In this document: positions 1 through 6,103 of the stretch, in pieces
Position numbering within the stretch: the first letter of the stretch is position 1
Layout: every line of letters begins with the position of its first letter
DNA from: Thermodesulfobacteriota bacterium
GTDB taxonomy: Bacteria; Desulfobacterota; S145-22
Reading direction: 5' to 3'
Length of the DNA stretch: 9,019 nucleotides
NCBI GenBank assembly: GCA_024763435.1
Contig: JANTFN010000061.1
Coordinates: 1-9,019, forward strand
Notes under the pieces: model-generated
The model's input: only the letters and a program-made list of their open reading frames with translations
The model's database searches: none
What the model was told of the DNA's origin: nothing
Made by a program: the position numbers and the translations under genes

Positions 1-372
1 ATCATGGTTGTGGCCGGGTCCCTCGCGGGGCCGACGCGCATGGTGGTGGATGGCCTGCGAGAAAAAGGCATCAAGGCGGGGCGCATCAAGCTGAAACTTT
101 TTCGGCCCTTTCCAGCGAAGGCGCTTTTAGCGGCCCTGCGGCCCGCGAAAAAAATTCTTGTCCTGGACAGAAATCTGTCGGCCGGGACGGGCGGAATTTT
201 CGCGCATGAAATCAGGGCGGTCATGAAGGGAGACACGCGTCCGATCTGGGGCTTTGTCGCGGGTCTCGGGGGCCGGGATATTGTTCCCGAACTCATTGAG
301 TCCATGTTTTTTGACGCCATGGGGGCGGATGCCCCTGTATCAGGAACGATCTTCAAGGGGGCGAGATTATGA
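1..372 (+). CDS. porA: 2-oxoacid (pyruvate):ferredoxin oxidoreductase alpha subunit, 3' end only
   Basis: This is the C-terminal 123 residues of a PorA-type alpha subunit. The frame is open from base 1, so the gene begins before the window and the ATG at 4 is internal. Together with the beta subunit the enzyme oxidises pyruvate and CoA to acetyl-CoA and CO2, reducing ferredoxin in the cytoplasm. The visible part matches the C-terminal domain: a beta-strand/helix pattern, then L-V-L-D-R-N-x-S-A-G-T-G-G, and near the end G-L-G-G-R-D-I, which is typical of PorA. The stop overlaps the porB start (ATGA at 369-372), so the two subunits are translationally coupled. Substrate specificity (pyruvate versus branched-chain or other 2-oxoacids) cannot be fixed from this fragment. 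Family assignment is firm; the pyruvate call is the likeliest option. Confidence 0.88.
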   Translation: MMVVAGSLAGPTRMVVDGLREKGIKAGRIKLKLFRPFPAKALLAALRPAKKILVLDRNLSAGTGGIFAHEIRAVMKGDTRPIWGFVAGLGGRDIVPELIESMFFDAMGADAPVSGTIFKGARL

Positions 373-1259
373 TAGCGCAAACCTATACCATAGAAGAAAA
401 GCGGGAACTCCTGTTCCCGGGGCATCTTGCCTGCCAGGGGTGCGGCGCGACCATTGCGATGCGTTATGTCCTCAAGGCCCTCGGCAAGGAAACGGTGGTG
501 GTGATTCCCGCCTGCTGCTGGTCGATTATATCCGGCCTGTTCCCATCCTCCTGCCTCGATGTCCCCTTGATTCATACCGCCTTTGAGACCGCCGCTTCGA
601 CGGCGACGGGGGTTCGGGCGGGCTTGGACGCGCAGGGGAAAGAGGATGTAAATGTCCTGGCATGGGCAGGTGACGGGGGAACCTTTGATATCGGGTTTCA
701 AGCCCTCTCCGGCGCGGCGGAGAGGAATGAAAATATCCTCTACTGCTGTTATGACAATGAAGCGTATATGAATACCGGGATACAGCGCTCCTCCGCGACC
801 CCCATCGGGGCGTGGACAACTACCACGCAGAAAGGCGCTTTGGAGGACCGTCCCAAAAAGGATATCGTTTCCATTATGGCGGCTCACGGAATCCCCTATG
901 TCGCCACGGCGAATGTGGCCTTCCCGGAAGACCTCTACCGCAAGGCTAAAAAAGCAGCGGAAATTAAAGGAATGAAGTTTATTCATATCCTGTCTCCCTG
1001 CCCCACGGGGTGGCGGATTCCCTCTTCCGAATCGATTGAAGTCGCGCGGCTGGCAACCCTTGCCGGGGTCTTTCCGCTTTACGAGGTTGAAAATGGGAGA
1101 AAGGTGACTATCACGTATAAGCCCCCGAAGAAGACACCCGTCACAGGCTACCTTGCGTCTCAGGGCCGCTTTCGCCTGATGAGCGACAGAGAAAAACGGT
1201 TGATTCAGAAGAATGTGGACGACTTCTGGAAACGACTCATAAAAAAGTCGAAAAACTAA
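369..1259 (+). CDS. porB: 2-oxoacid (pyruvate):ferredoxin oxidoreductase beta subunit
   Basis: This complete 296-residue beta subunit carries the thiamine diphosphate site and a [4Fe-4S] cluster of a multi-subunit pyruvate:ferredoxin oxidoreductase. Visible signatures are C-Q-G-C (Cys22, Cys25), C-C-W (Cys49/Cys50), the ThDP/Mg motif G-D-G-G-T-x-D-I-G at 101-109 continuing to Y-D-N-E-A-Y-M-N-T-G at 128-137, and Cys211 in S-P-C-P-T-G-W. Cys22, Cys25, one of Cys49/50 and Cys211 are the expected cluster ligands. Length is normal for PorB (about 290-310). The start overlaps the porA stop by ATGA, which fixes it. The gene order alpha then beta fits the separate-subunit type of enzyme; gamma and delta subunits would lie upstream, outside the window. 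A related 2-oxoacid specificity such as VorB is possible. Confidence 0.93.
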   Translation: MIAQTYTIEEKRELLFPGHLACQGCGATIAMRYVLKALGKETVVVIPACCWSIISGLFPSSCLDVPLIHTAFETAASTATGVRAGLDAQGKEDVNVLAWAGDGGTFDIGFQALSGAAERNENILYCCYDNEAYMNTGIQRSSATPIGAWTTTTQKGALEDRPKKDIVSIMAAHGIPYVATANVAFPEDLYRKAKKAAEIKGMKFIHILSPCPTGWRIPSSESIEVARLATLAGVFPLYEVENGRKVTITYKPPKKTPVTGYLASQGRFRLMSDREKRLIQKNVDDFWKRLIKKSKN

Positions 1260-1304
1260 TCGTATCGGATGGGGCAGGGAGTTTCCCGGTTCTGTAAGCC
1301 TCCT

Positions 1305-1324
1305 GTCAAAATTGTGGTTTTGAC
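1305..1324. repeat. 7-bp inverted repeat in the porB/rtcB convergent spacer
   Basis: A perfect GTCAAAA (1305-1311), six-base loop, TTTTGAC (1318-1324) lies 46 bases after the porB stop. The right arm is U-rich on either strand, so a weak bidirectional terminator between the two convergent genes is possible, but there is no T-run after the stem. Confidence 0.35.
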
Positions 1325-1350
1325 CTTGTCTGCCGCCAGGCAGGGCAAGG
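1324..1350. terminator. Second stem-loop in the convergent spacer, possible terminator
   Basis: CCTTG-T-CTGCC (from 1324) can pair with GGCAG-GG-CAAGG (to 1350) around a GCCA loop, giving about ten pairs plus a wobble and a one-base bulge. It adjoins the previous inverted repeat. It sits between genes converging from both strands, where terminators are expected. No poly-T follows on either strand, so the terminator reading is tentative. The rest of 1260-1406 shows nothing recognisable. Confidence 0.35.
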
Positions 1351-1406
1351 GGTTTCTGCACCCTTTAATCTAAAAATTCTGCCAGGGATAAAGTGGAAAA
1401 GAAGTC

Positions 1407-2846
1407 CTATCCCTTGATAACCCCCAGCGGGGTAAGCCGTGCCACACGTGAGGAGATGCCCGCCCTTTCCACGACGGAAACGACCCGGTCGATGTCCTTG
1501 TAGGCATCGGGGGCCTCTTCAAGCAGGGTTTTATTGCCGCGCGCGCGAATCTTGATTCCCCGCGCGGAGAGGGCCTGAAGGATTTTCTGACGGTTTAAAC
1601 GCTTAATGGCCTGGGAGCGGGACAGGGTCCTGCCCGCGCCGTGGCAGGTACTCCCGAAGGACTGCGCCAGCGCGCCGGGCCGGGCGAGGAGGATATAAGA
1701 GGCCGTGCCCATGTCACCTGGGATAAGAACCGGCTGGCCGGTGTCCCTGAACGCCCCTGGAAGGGCGGAATGGCCGGCGGGAAAGGCGCGGGTTGCTCCT
1801 TTTCGGTGAACGCAAACCTCCCTTTGGCGGCCTTCGACGGTATGCGTTTCCATCTTGGCAATGTTGTGGCAGACATCATACAGAAGGTGCATCCCGTGCT
1901 CCTTCGGGCTGAGGTGAAGCGCCTCCTCGATGGTTTGAACTGCCAGAGCCATTAGGACCTGGCGGTTTGCCCAGGCGTAGTTGGCGGCACAGGACATGGC
2001 GGAAAAGTAGCGTTTTCCCATGCTGGAGCCAATCGGGGCGCACGCAAGCTGGCGGTCCGGCAGGGGAAAGGGAAGGTCGGCAAGGTGCTTGACCATTTGA
2101 TGAAGAAAATCATCGCATACCTGGTAGCCGAGCCCGCGGGAGCCGGAATGGATGAAGAGAACCAGTTGATCCTCGAAAACCCCAAAGCGTGCCGCGGTTT
2201 CCCTGTCAAAGATAGTCGTAACACGGCTGATTTCAAGAAAATGATTGCCGGAGCCAAGGGTGCCCAGCTGGTCTTTTCCCCGCTTGATGGCATAGTCGCT
2301 GACCTCGGCCGGGTCAGCGGATTCCATGACGCCGTAATCTTCCGTGTGCGCCAGGTCCGCCTGTTCTCCGAGCCCCTTTCCCACGACCCAGGCGGCGCCC
2401 TTTTTCATCACCTGTTTGACCTCCTTCGCCGAGAGGTGAAACCGTCCGGTTCCCCCGACACCACAGGGAATGGCGCGGTACAGGGCATCCAGGAGAAAAT
2501 CAAGGTCGTCCCGGACATCCGAGGCGGTCAGCTTGCTGGTAACGACCCGGCACCCGCAGTTGATATCATACCCCACCCCGCCGGGAGAGATGACCCCATC
2601 GTTAATGTCCATGGCGGCCACGCCCCCGATGGGAAAGCCATATCCCTGGTGGATGTCGGGCATGGCCATGGCGGCCTTGACGATGCCGGGCAGGTGGGCG
2701 ACATTGACCACCTGCCGGAGGCTGCCATCCGATTTCAGGGATTTGACAAGGTCTCGATCGGTGTAGATGAGGCCTTCCACCCGCATGCCGCTGGTTTTGG
2801 GGATGCGCCAGCGCACATCATCCATTTGTTCCAGGGCGATGGCCAT
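1407..2846 (-). CDS. rtcB: RNA-splicing ligase RtcB
   Basis: RtcB joins RNA 3'-phosphate or 2',3'-cyclic phosphate ends to 5'-OH ends using GTP and Mn2+, in tRNA splicing or RNA repair. The 479-residue product has the full family length. Visible active-site residues: D94 and C97 in Y-D-I-N-C-G-C-R, H202 in G-S-G-N-H-F-L-E, H233 in H-S-G-S-R-G-L-G, H327 in V-C-H-N-I-A, and the guanylated histidine H402 in C-H-G-A-G-R-T-L-S. These match the two-metal site and GMP-accepting His known from Pyrococcus horikoshii RtcB, so the enzyme should be active. The ATG at 2846 overlaps the stop of the upstream macrodomain gene, indicating translational coupling. No archease (the usual RtcB activator) and no rtcA or rtcR is visible nearby. 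It is the last gene of the UPF0016-macrodomain-rtcB operon. Confidence 0.96.
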   Translation of the reverse strand: MAIALEQMDDVRWRIPKTSGMRVEGLIYTDRDLVKSLKSDGSLRQVVNVAHLPGIVKAAMAMPDIHQGYGFPIGGVAAMDINDGVISPGGVGYDINCGCRVVTSKLTASDVRDDLDFLLDALYRAIPCGVGGTGRFHLSAKEVKQVMKKGAAWVVGKGLGEQADLAHTEDYGVMESADPAEVSDYAIKRGKDQLGTLGSGNHFLEISRVTTIFDRETAARFGVFEDQLVLFIHSGSRGLGYQVCDDFLHQMVKHLADLPFPLPDRQLACAPIGSSMGKRYFSAMSCAANYAWANRQVLMALAVQTIEEALHLSPKEHGMHLLYDVCHNIAKMETHTVEGRQREVCVHRKGATRAFPAGHSALPGAFRDTGQPVLIPGDMGTASYILLARPGALAQSFGSTCHGAGRTLSRSQAIKRLNRQKILQALSARGIKIRARGNKTLLEEAPDAYKDIDRVVSVVERAGISSRVARLTPLGVIKG

Positions 2847-3388
2847 CAGGCGTATTCCCGTTGAAGGGCCTTCAGGGTTTTTTCATAGGCGCGGTAATTC
2901 GTTTCGCCGAAAAGAACGAAGCGTACCCACTCAATTTCCGGGTATTCCGACAGATAATCCCGGCAGGTGGTCAGGGCAATCCGCGATCCTTCTTCGAGGG
3001 GATAGCCGTAGACTCCCGTGCTGATGGAGGGGAAGGCAATGCTTTTAATACCCTTTTCAGAGACGATTTTCAGGCAGGAAAGATAGGCGCTTTTAAGCAG
3101 GCCGGCCTCGCCCTTGCCGCCGCCCCGATAGACGGGCCCCACGGCATGGATAACGTATTTTGCCTTGAGGTTTCCCCCCGTAGTAAGAACGGCGTGCCCG
3201 GTGGGACAGCCGCCGATTTTCCGGCACGCCGCCATGATGGCGGGCCCCCCTGCCCGATGAATGGCGCCGTCCACACCGCCGCCCCCCGCGAGCCTCGCGT
3301 TGGCGGCATTGGCGATGGCCTCTGTGTCCTGCCGGGTGATATCCCCCTGAACAATTTCAAGGATTGAAGAGCCGATGGTTATCTGCAT
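2846..3388 (-). CDS. Macrodomain protein, MacroD/YmdB-type ADP-ribose hydrolase
   Basis: This 180-residue stand-alone macrodomain is most like the MacroD/YmdB group, which hydrolyses O-acetyl-ADP-ribose and removes ADP-ribose from proteins or nucleic-acid ends. Visible motifs: Q-G-D-I-T at 14-18; N-A-A-N at 27-30 leading to G-G-G-G-V-D-G-A-I-H-R-A-G-G at 35-48, the catalytic loop of MacroD enzymes; H-A-V-G-P at 81-85; and the phosphate-binding loop S-I-S-T-G-V-Y-G-Y-P at 121-130. All key residues appear intact. A strong AGGAGG precedes the ATG at 3388. It starts 27 bases after the UPF0016 stop, and its own stop overlaps the rtcB start, so it is the middle gene of the operon. The natural substrate cannot be read from sequence; its tie to RtcB suggests RNA or ADP-ribose-modified ends, which is inference. 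Confidence 0.93.
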   Translation of the reverse strand: MQITIGSSILEIVQGDITRQDTEAIANAANARLAGGGGVDGAIHRAGGPAIMAACRKIGGCPTGHAVLTTGGNLKAKYVIHAVGPVYRGGGKGEAGLLKSAYLSCLKIVSEKGIKSIAFPSISTGVYGYPLEEGSRIALTTCRDYLSEYPEIEWVRFVLFGETNYRAYEKTLKALQREYA

Positions 3389-3415
3389 GGTGTCCCTCCT
3401 TTACAAAGGTATCAA

Positions 3416-3688
3416 TTACAGTTTCCCGAAGAAAAATAAAATTCCCGTAAGAATAAAAAACAGGGCGGCTATTTTCCGAATGATATTTTCCGGAACGTAT
3501 CTTGACAGAACACCCCCGACGAGGACGCCAATGAGCGTGGCAATAACCAGGGCACTGGCGGCGCCGAGAAAGACTGTCACCATTTTTTTTGACTCTCCCG
3601 TCAGCGCCATTGTCGCCAATTGTGTCTTATCTCCCATTTCCGCTAAAAACACCGTCACGAATGTAACAGAAAAAAGTTTCCAGTCCAT
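3416..3688 (-). CDS. Half-size UPF0016/GDT1 (TMEM165-type) membrane protein, candidate Mn2+ transporter
   Basis: This 90-residue, very hydrophobic protein has one copy of the UPF0016 signature E-M-G-D-K-T (residues 17-22) in its first membrane segment. Two further segments lie at about 36-60 and 67-88. UPF0016 members (Gdt1p, TMEM165, bacterial MneA/Mnx) move Mn2+ or Ca2+ across membranes, and most carry two such motifs in about 190 residues. This one is half-size, so it would have to dimerise or pair with a partner; no second copy is visible here. The start at 3688 is chosen because GGGAGG (3693-3698) sits just upstream. A longer in-frame reading would cross the promoter and run into the arsC start. 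It is the first gene of the operon with the macrodomain gene and rtcB. Family call is firm; metal specificity is inferred. Confidence 0.85.
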   Translation of the reverse strand: MDWKLFSVTFVTVFLAEMGDKTQLATMALTGESKKMVTVFLGAASALVIATLIGVLVGGVLSRYVPENIIRKIAALFFILTGILFFFGKL

Positions 3689-3706
3689 GATGCCTCCCTT
3701 GCCGGG

Positions 3707-3735
3707 ATTATAGCGCTGAAAGAGGGGCAGGTCAA
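3707..3735 (-). promoter_or_regulatory. Sigma70-type promoter of the UPF0016-macrodomain-rtcB operon
   Basis: On the minus strand TTGACC (3735-3730) is followed by exactly 17 bases and TATAAT (3712-3707). Start of transcription would fall near 3700, giving a leader of only about 12 bases, nearly all Shine-Dalgarno (AAGGGAGG, 3700-3693). There is therefore no room for a riboswitch such as yybP-ykoY before the candidate Mn2+ transporter. Confidence 0.75.
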
Positions 3736-3737
3736 AA

Positions 3738-3750
3738 GGGGGACACCCCC
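3738..3750. repeat. GGGGG-ACA-CCCCC inverted repeat just upstream of the operon promoter
   Basis: A perfect five-base inverted repeat with a three-base centre lies two bases beyond the -35 box of the minus-strand promoter, inside the divergent region. It could be a small operator or simply chance in GC-rich DNA. The rest of 3751-3824 contains short GTTTTC repeats (about 3764-3778) and a pyrimidine-rich stretch, with no gene. Confidence 0.3.
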
Positions 3751-3824
3751 GCCCTGGGAAAAGTGTTTTCGTTTTCGTCTTCTTCTCCCCGTGTGGAAGA
3801 GGGCCGGTATGAGGGATTAGGATA

Positions 3825-3853
3825 TTGCCTCCCATAATCAAAAATGGTAATAT
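3825..3853 (+). promoter_or_regulatory. Candidate sigma70-type promoter of arsC
   Basis: TTGCCT (3825-3830), a 17-base spacer and TAATAT (3848-3853) face arsC. Transcription would begin near 3860, leaving a leader of about 50 bases with AAGGA (3896-3900) as the ribosome binding site. The match is moderate. No ArsR gene or clear ArsR-type operator was seen. Confidence 0.5.
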
Positions 3854-3911
3854 ATGAAAAAAATTGAATTGAATACCCCCTCTAATTCTGCTTGAAAGGA
3901 CGGTTAAGCGC

Positions 3912-4385
3912 ATGAATCAACGACGGCCCAGGCTTTTGTTTCTATGCACGGGAAATTCCTGCCGTAGCCAGATGGGCGAGGCCTGGGCCCGTCATCTCTG
4001 GGGAGACCGGTTTGAAGTTTATTCCGCCGGAATTGCCCCGCATGGAATGGATGCGAGAACCGTCAGGGTCATGGAAGAGGCGGGGATTAACATGGACGGG
4101 TATCGGTCCAAACATGTTGATGAGCTGAAAGGGCTTGCCTTTGATATCGTCATAACCGTTTGTGACGAGGCGCGGGAGGCGTGTCCCTTTTTCCCCGGGG
4201 AGCACCTGATGCTGCACCAGGGATTCGAGGACCCGCCCGTTCTTGCAAGGGACGCAAAAACAGAGGAGGAGGCCCTGAGGCACTACAGGCGTATTCGCGA
4301 TGAGATAAGGGCCTATGTTAGGACACTTCCAAAGGTCCTTGCCCTTTCAGAAGACGAAAGGCCTTCAAATTCTTCTCTGTCATAA
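3912..4385 (+). CDS. arsC: Arsenate reductase, thioredoxin-coupled low-molecular-weight phosphatase type
   Basis: The 157-residue protein reduces arsenate to arsenite in the cytoplasm and belongs to the low-molecular-weight tyrosine phosphatase fold. The P-loop C-T-G-N-S-C-R-S starts at Cys12 with Arg18 (C-x5-R). The redox pair Cys84 and Cys91 (V-C-D-E-A-R-E-A-C-P) and the general acid Asp107 in F-E-D-P-P are present. A triad of this kind is what thioredoxin-dependent ArsC enzymes (Staphylococcus aureus type) use, so this is not a plain phosphatase. It is slightly longer than the usual 130-140 residues owing to a polar C-terminal tail. It stands alone: no arsB/acr3, arsR or arsM is in the window. 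AAGGA lies 11 bases before the ATG. The gene converges on the MOSC gene downstream; 4386-4440 is AT-rich and shows no clear terminator stem. Confidence 0.88.
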   Translation: MNQRRPRLLFLCTGNSCRSQMGEAWARHLWGDRFEVYSAGIAPHGMDARTVRVMEEAGINMDGYRSKHVDELKGLAFDIVITVCDEAREACPFFPGEHLMLHQGFEDPPVLARDAKTEEEALRHYRRIRDEIRAYVRTLPKVLALSEDERPSNSSLS

Positions 4386-4440
4386 AGAACGAACCCGGAA
4401 AGTTTTTTTAAATATTGTGTTTCTATTTGTTTTTTCAGGG

Positions 4441-4869
4441 TTATAATATTCGAATTTTGTCATCACAGCGGATTTTTCCCCCTTTTAATACCCTTGCAAA
4501 TACCCCTTCTCGCGGCATGATGCAGTCGCCGGATAGTTTAAAGATGGCGCACTTTTTGTGACATTTTTTCCCTATCTGGGTTATTTCTACGAGGGCTGTT
4601 TCCCCTATCTGTACCTTTGTTCCCAGTGGCTGGGAAGGCCAGTCGATGCCTGATGTAGCAATATTTTCGGCAAAGTTTCCAAAACTCACATCGAGCCCCT
4701 TTTCACGGGCTTTTTCAATACTCTCGGCTGACAGAAAACTCACCTGACGGTGCCACGTCCCGGCATGGGCGTCTCCGCTGATTCCATGATCCCGGATGAG
4801 CCAGGCCGATTCAACGGGTGTTTTGGGAGTTCCTTTTTTGTCGCTGATTGCGATGGATTCGATATGCAT
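4441..4869 (-). CDS. MOSC-domain protein
   Basis: This 142-residue protein consists of a single MOSC domain, the fold found at the C-terminus of molybdenum-cofactor sulfurase and in small stand-alone proteins proposed to carry sulfur or handle molybdenum cofactor. Visible features: G-I-S-G-D-A-H-A-G-T-W-H-R-Q at 29-42, G-x-F-A-E-N at 64-69, and a Cys cluster C-H-K-K-C (103, 107) followed by Cys116 and Cys135. The start at 4869 is preferred over an in-frame ATG at 4944 because AGGA lies eight bases upstream and the longer reading would overlap nifS by 41 bases with a non-family extension. It follows nifS by 34 bases and is the last gene of the sulfur operon. Its position directly after a cysteine desulfurase supports a sulfur-accepting role, but the substrate is unknown. 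Confidence 0.85.
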   Translation of the reverse strand: MHIESIAISDKKGTPKTPVESAWLIRDHGISGDAHAGTWHRQVSFLSAESIEKAREKGLDVSFGNFAENIATSGIDWPSQPLGTKVQIGETALVEITQIGKKCHKKCAIFKLSGDCIMPREGVFARVLKGGKIRCDDKIRIL

Positions 4870-4903
4870 GGGGGTGTCCTTTCCAGTGGTTTGCCTTCGA
4901 AAG

Positions 4904-6100
4904 TTAAAAAGTTTGGGTAATAGCCCCTGGTTGTGTGGAATCACACGTCTTCCAGAATGGCGAGAGCTCTCTCAGGTCTTCTATGATGGGAGGAAGCTTT
5001 TCAAGAATATAGCCGATATCCCTGTCGGTATTGTAACGGCTCAGGCTGAAACGGATCGAACCATGCGCCAAAGTGAAGGGAACCCCCATGGCCCTGAGGA
5101 CATGGGAGGGCTGAAGAGAACCAGAGGTGCAGGCAGACCCGGAAGAAGCATAAATACCCCATTGGTCCATCATCAGTAAAATGGCTTCGCCTTCCACCCC
5201 TTCGAAACTGATATTTGTAGTATTTGGCAAGCGATTTTCACGCTCACCATTAACTTTGGCCCCGGGAATCTTTTCCAGAAGCCCTCTCTCTAACCTGTCC
5301 CTCAACTGCCTGACGCGCGCGTTTTCCTCTTCCAGGTGTATCTTCGCCAGTTCACAGGCCTTGCCAAGCCCGATAATGGAAGCAACGTTTTCCGTCCCCG
5401 CCCTGCGCCCGCTTTCCTGATGCCCACCAATAAGAAATGGGGTAAATCTGGTCCCCCTTCGGACATATAAAACACCAATCCCTTTTGGGGCATGGAGTTT
5501 ATGGCCCGAAAAGGAAAGCATGTCCGCGGGGATGCGCCTGAGATCTATGGCAATTTTTCCAACGGCCTGAACTGCGTCAGTGTGAAATACAATCCCTCGC
5601 GCTTTTACGATTTGAGAAATTTCATCAATGGGAAAAACGACCCCCGTTTCATTGTTGGCCCACATAATGCTGACCACAGCGGTATCCGGTGTCAGGCTGC
5701 GGACAAGAAAATCAACATCCAGGCGGCCATTGTTATCAACAGGAACCATGGTAACCCGCCAGCCCTCTTTAGAAAGATGCTCAAAAAGGTTCTTAATTGC
5801 CGGGTGCTCAACGCGTGTGGTTACAATATGGCGTTTGTTGGGATAGGCTTGAATCGCGGCCCTGATGGCGGTGTTGTCACTCTCTGACCCGCAACTGGTA
5901 AAAATAATTTCTTCGGACGTGGCTCCCAAAAGGTCCGCAACTTTTCTGCGTGCCTCACGGAGGCGTTTGCTGACCTGGCCGGCAAAGCGATACATGCTGG
6001 AAGGATTTGCATAAAGGCCTTTCAGGAAAGGCATCATCTCGTCCAAAACTTCCGGAGTAATTTGAGTGGTTGCATTGTTGTCAACATAGATTTGTTCCAT
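4904..6100 (-). CDS. nifS: Cysteine desulfurase, NifS type
   Basis: This PLP enzyme converts cysteine to alanine and a protein-bound persulfide for Fe-S clusters and other sulfur uses. The 398-residue product is full length. Seen directly: D-N-N-A-T-T at 7-12, His99 in V-E-H-P-A, N-E-T-G at 150-153, the PLP lysine K201 in S-G-H-K-L-H-A-P-K-G, and the catalytic Cys324 in S-S-G-S-A-C-T-S-G-S. The short S-A-C-T-S-G loop is the group I (NifS/IscS) form, not the SufS form. The ATG is three bases after the nifU stop, and the GAGGAG ribosome site lies inside the end of nifU, so the two are co-translated. Because the operon lacks any nitrogenase gene, it is probably the housekeeping Fe-S desulfurase, as NifS is in Helicobacter. 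Confidence 0.95.
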   Translation of the reverse strand: MEQIYVDNNATTQITPEVLDEMMPFLKGLYANPSSMYRFAGQVSKRLREARRKVADLLGATSEEIIFTSCGSESDNTAIRAAIQAYPNKRHIVTTRVEHPAIKNLFEHLSKEGWRVTMVPVDNNGRLDVDFLVRSLTPDTAVVSIMWANNETGVVFPIDEISQIVKARGIVFHTDAVQAVGKIAIDLRRIPADMLSFSGHKLHAPKGIGVLYVRRGTRFTPFLIGGHQESGRRAGTENVASIIGLGKACELAKIHLEEENARVRQLRDRLERGLLEKIPGAKVNGERENRLPNTTNISFEGVEGEAILLMMDQWGIYASSGSACTSGSLQPSHVLRAMGVPFTLAHGSIRFSLSRYNTDRDIGYILEKLPPIIEDLRELSPFWKTCDSTQPGAITQTF

Positions 6101-6103
6101 GGC

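Noticed and set aside
2085..2864. Long open frame on the plus strand opposite rtcB
   Set aside because: It is antisense to a fully conserved RtcB with intact catalytic residues, has low-complexity composition and no recognisable domain; a shadow of GC-rich coding DNA.
2861..3367. Open frame on the plus strand opposite the macrodomain gene
   Set aside because: It mirrors the macrodomain coding sequence, whose motifs are complete, and has no family resemblance of its own.
3689..3913. N-terminal extension of the UPF0016 protein up to 3913
   Set aside because: The extra 75 residues are not membrane-like, run through a good promoter and reach into the arsC start; the start at 3688 has a proper ribosome site.
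4343..4361. CCTTTC/GAAAGG inverted repeat at the end of arsC as a terminator
   Set aside because: It lies inside the coding sequence, is only six pairs long and is not followed by a T-run.
4870..4944. Longer MOSC protein starting at 4944
   Set aside because: It would overlap nifS, and the added residues look unlike the family; AGGA supports the start at 4869.
5492..5887. Plus-strand open frame opposite nifS
   Set aside because: Antisense to intact NifS with PLP lysine and catalytic histidine in the same region; no domain seen.
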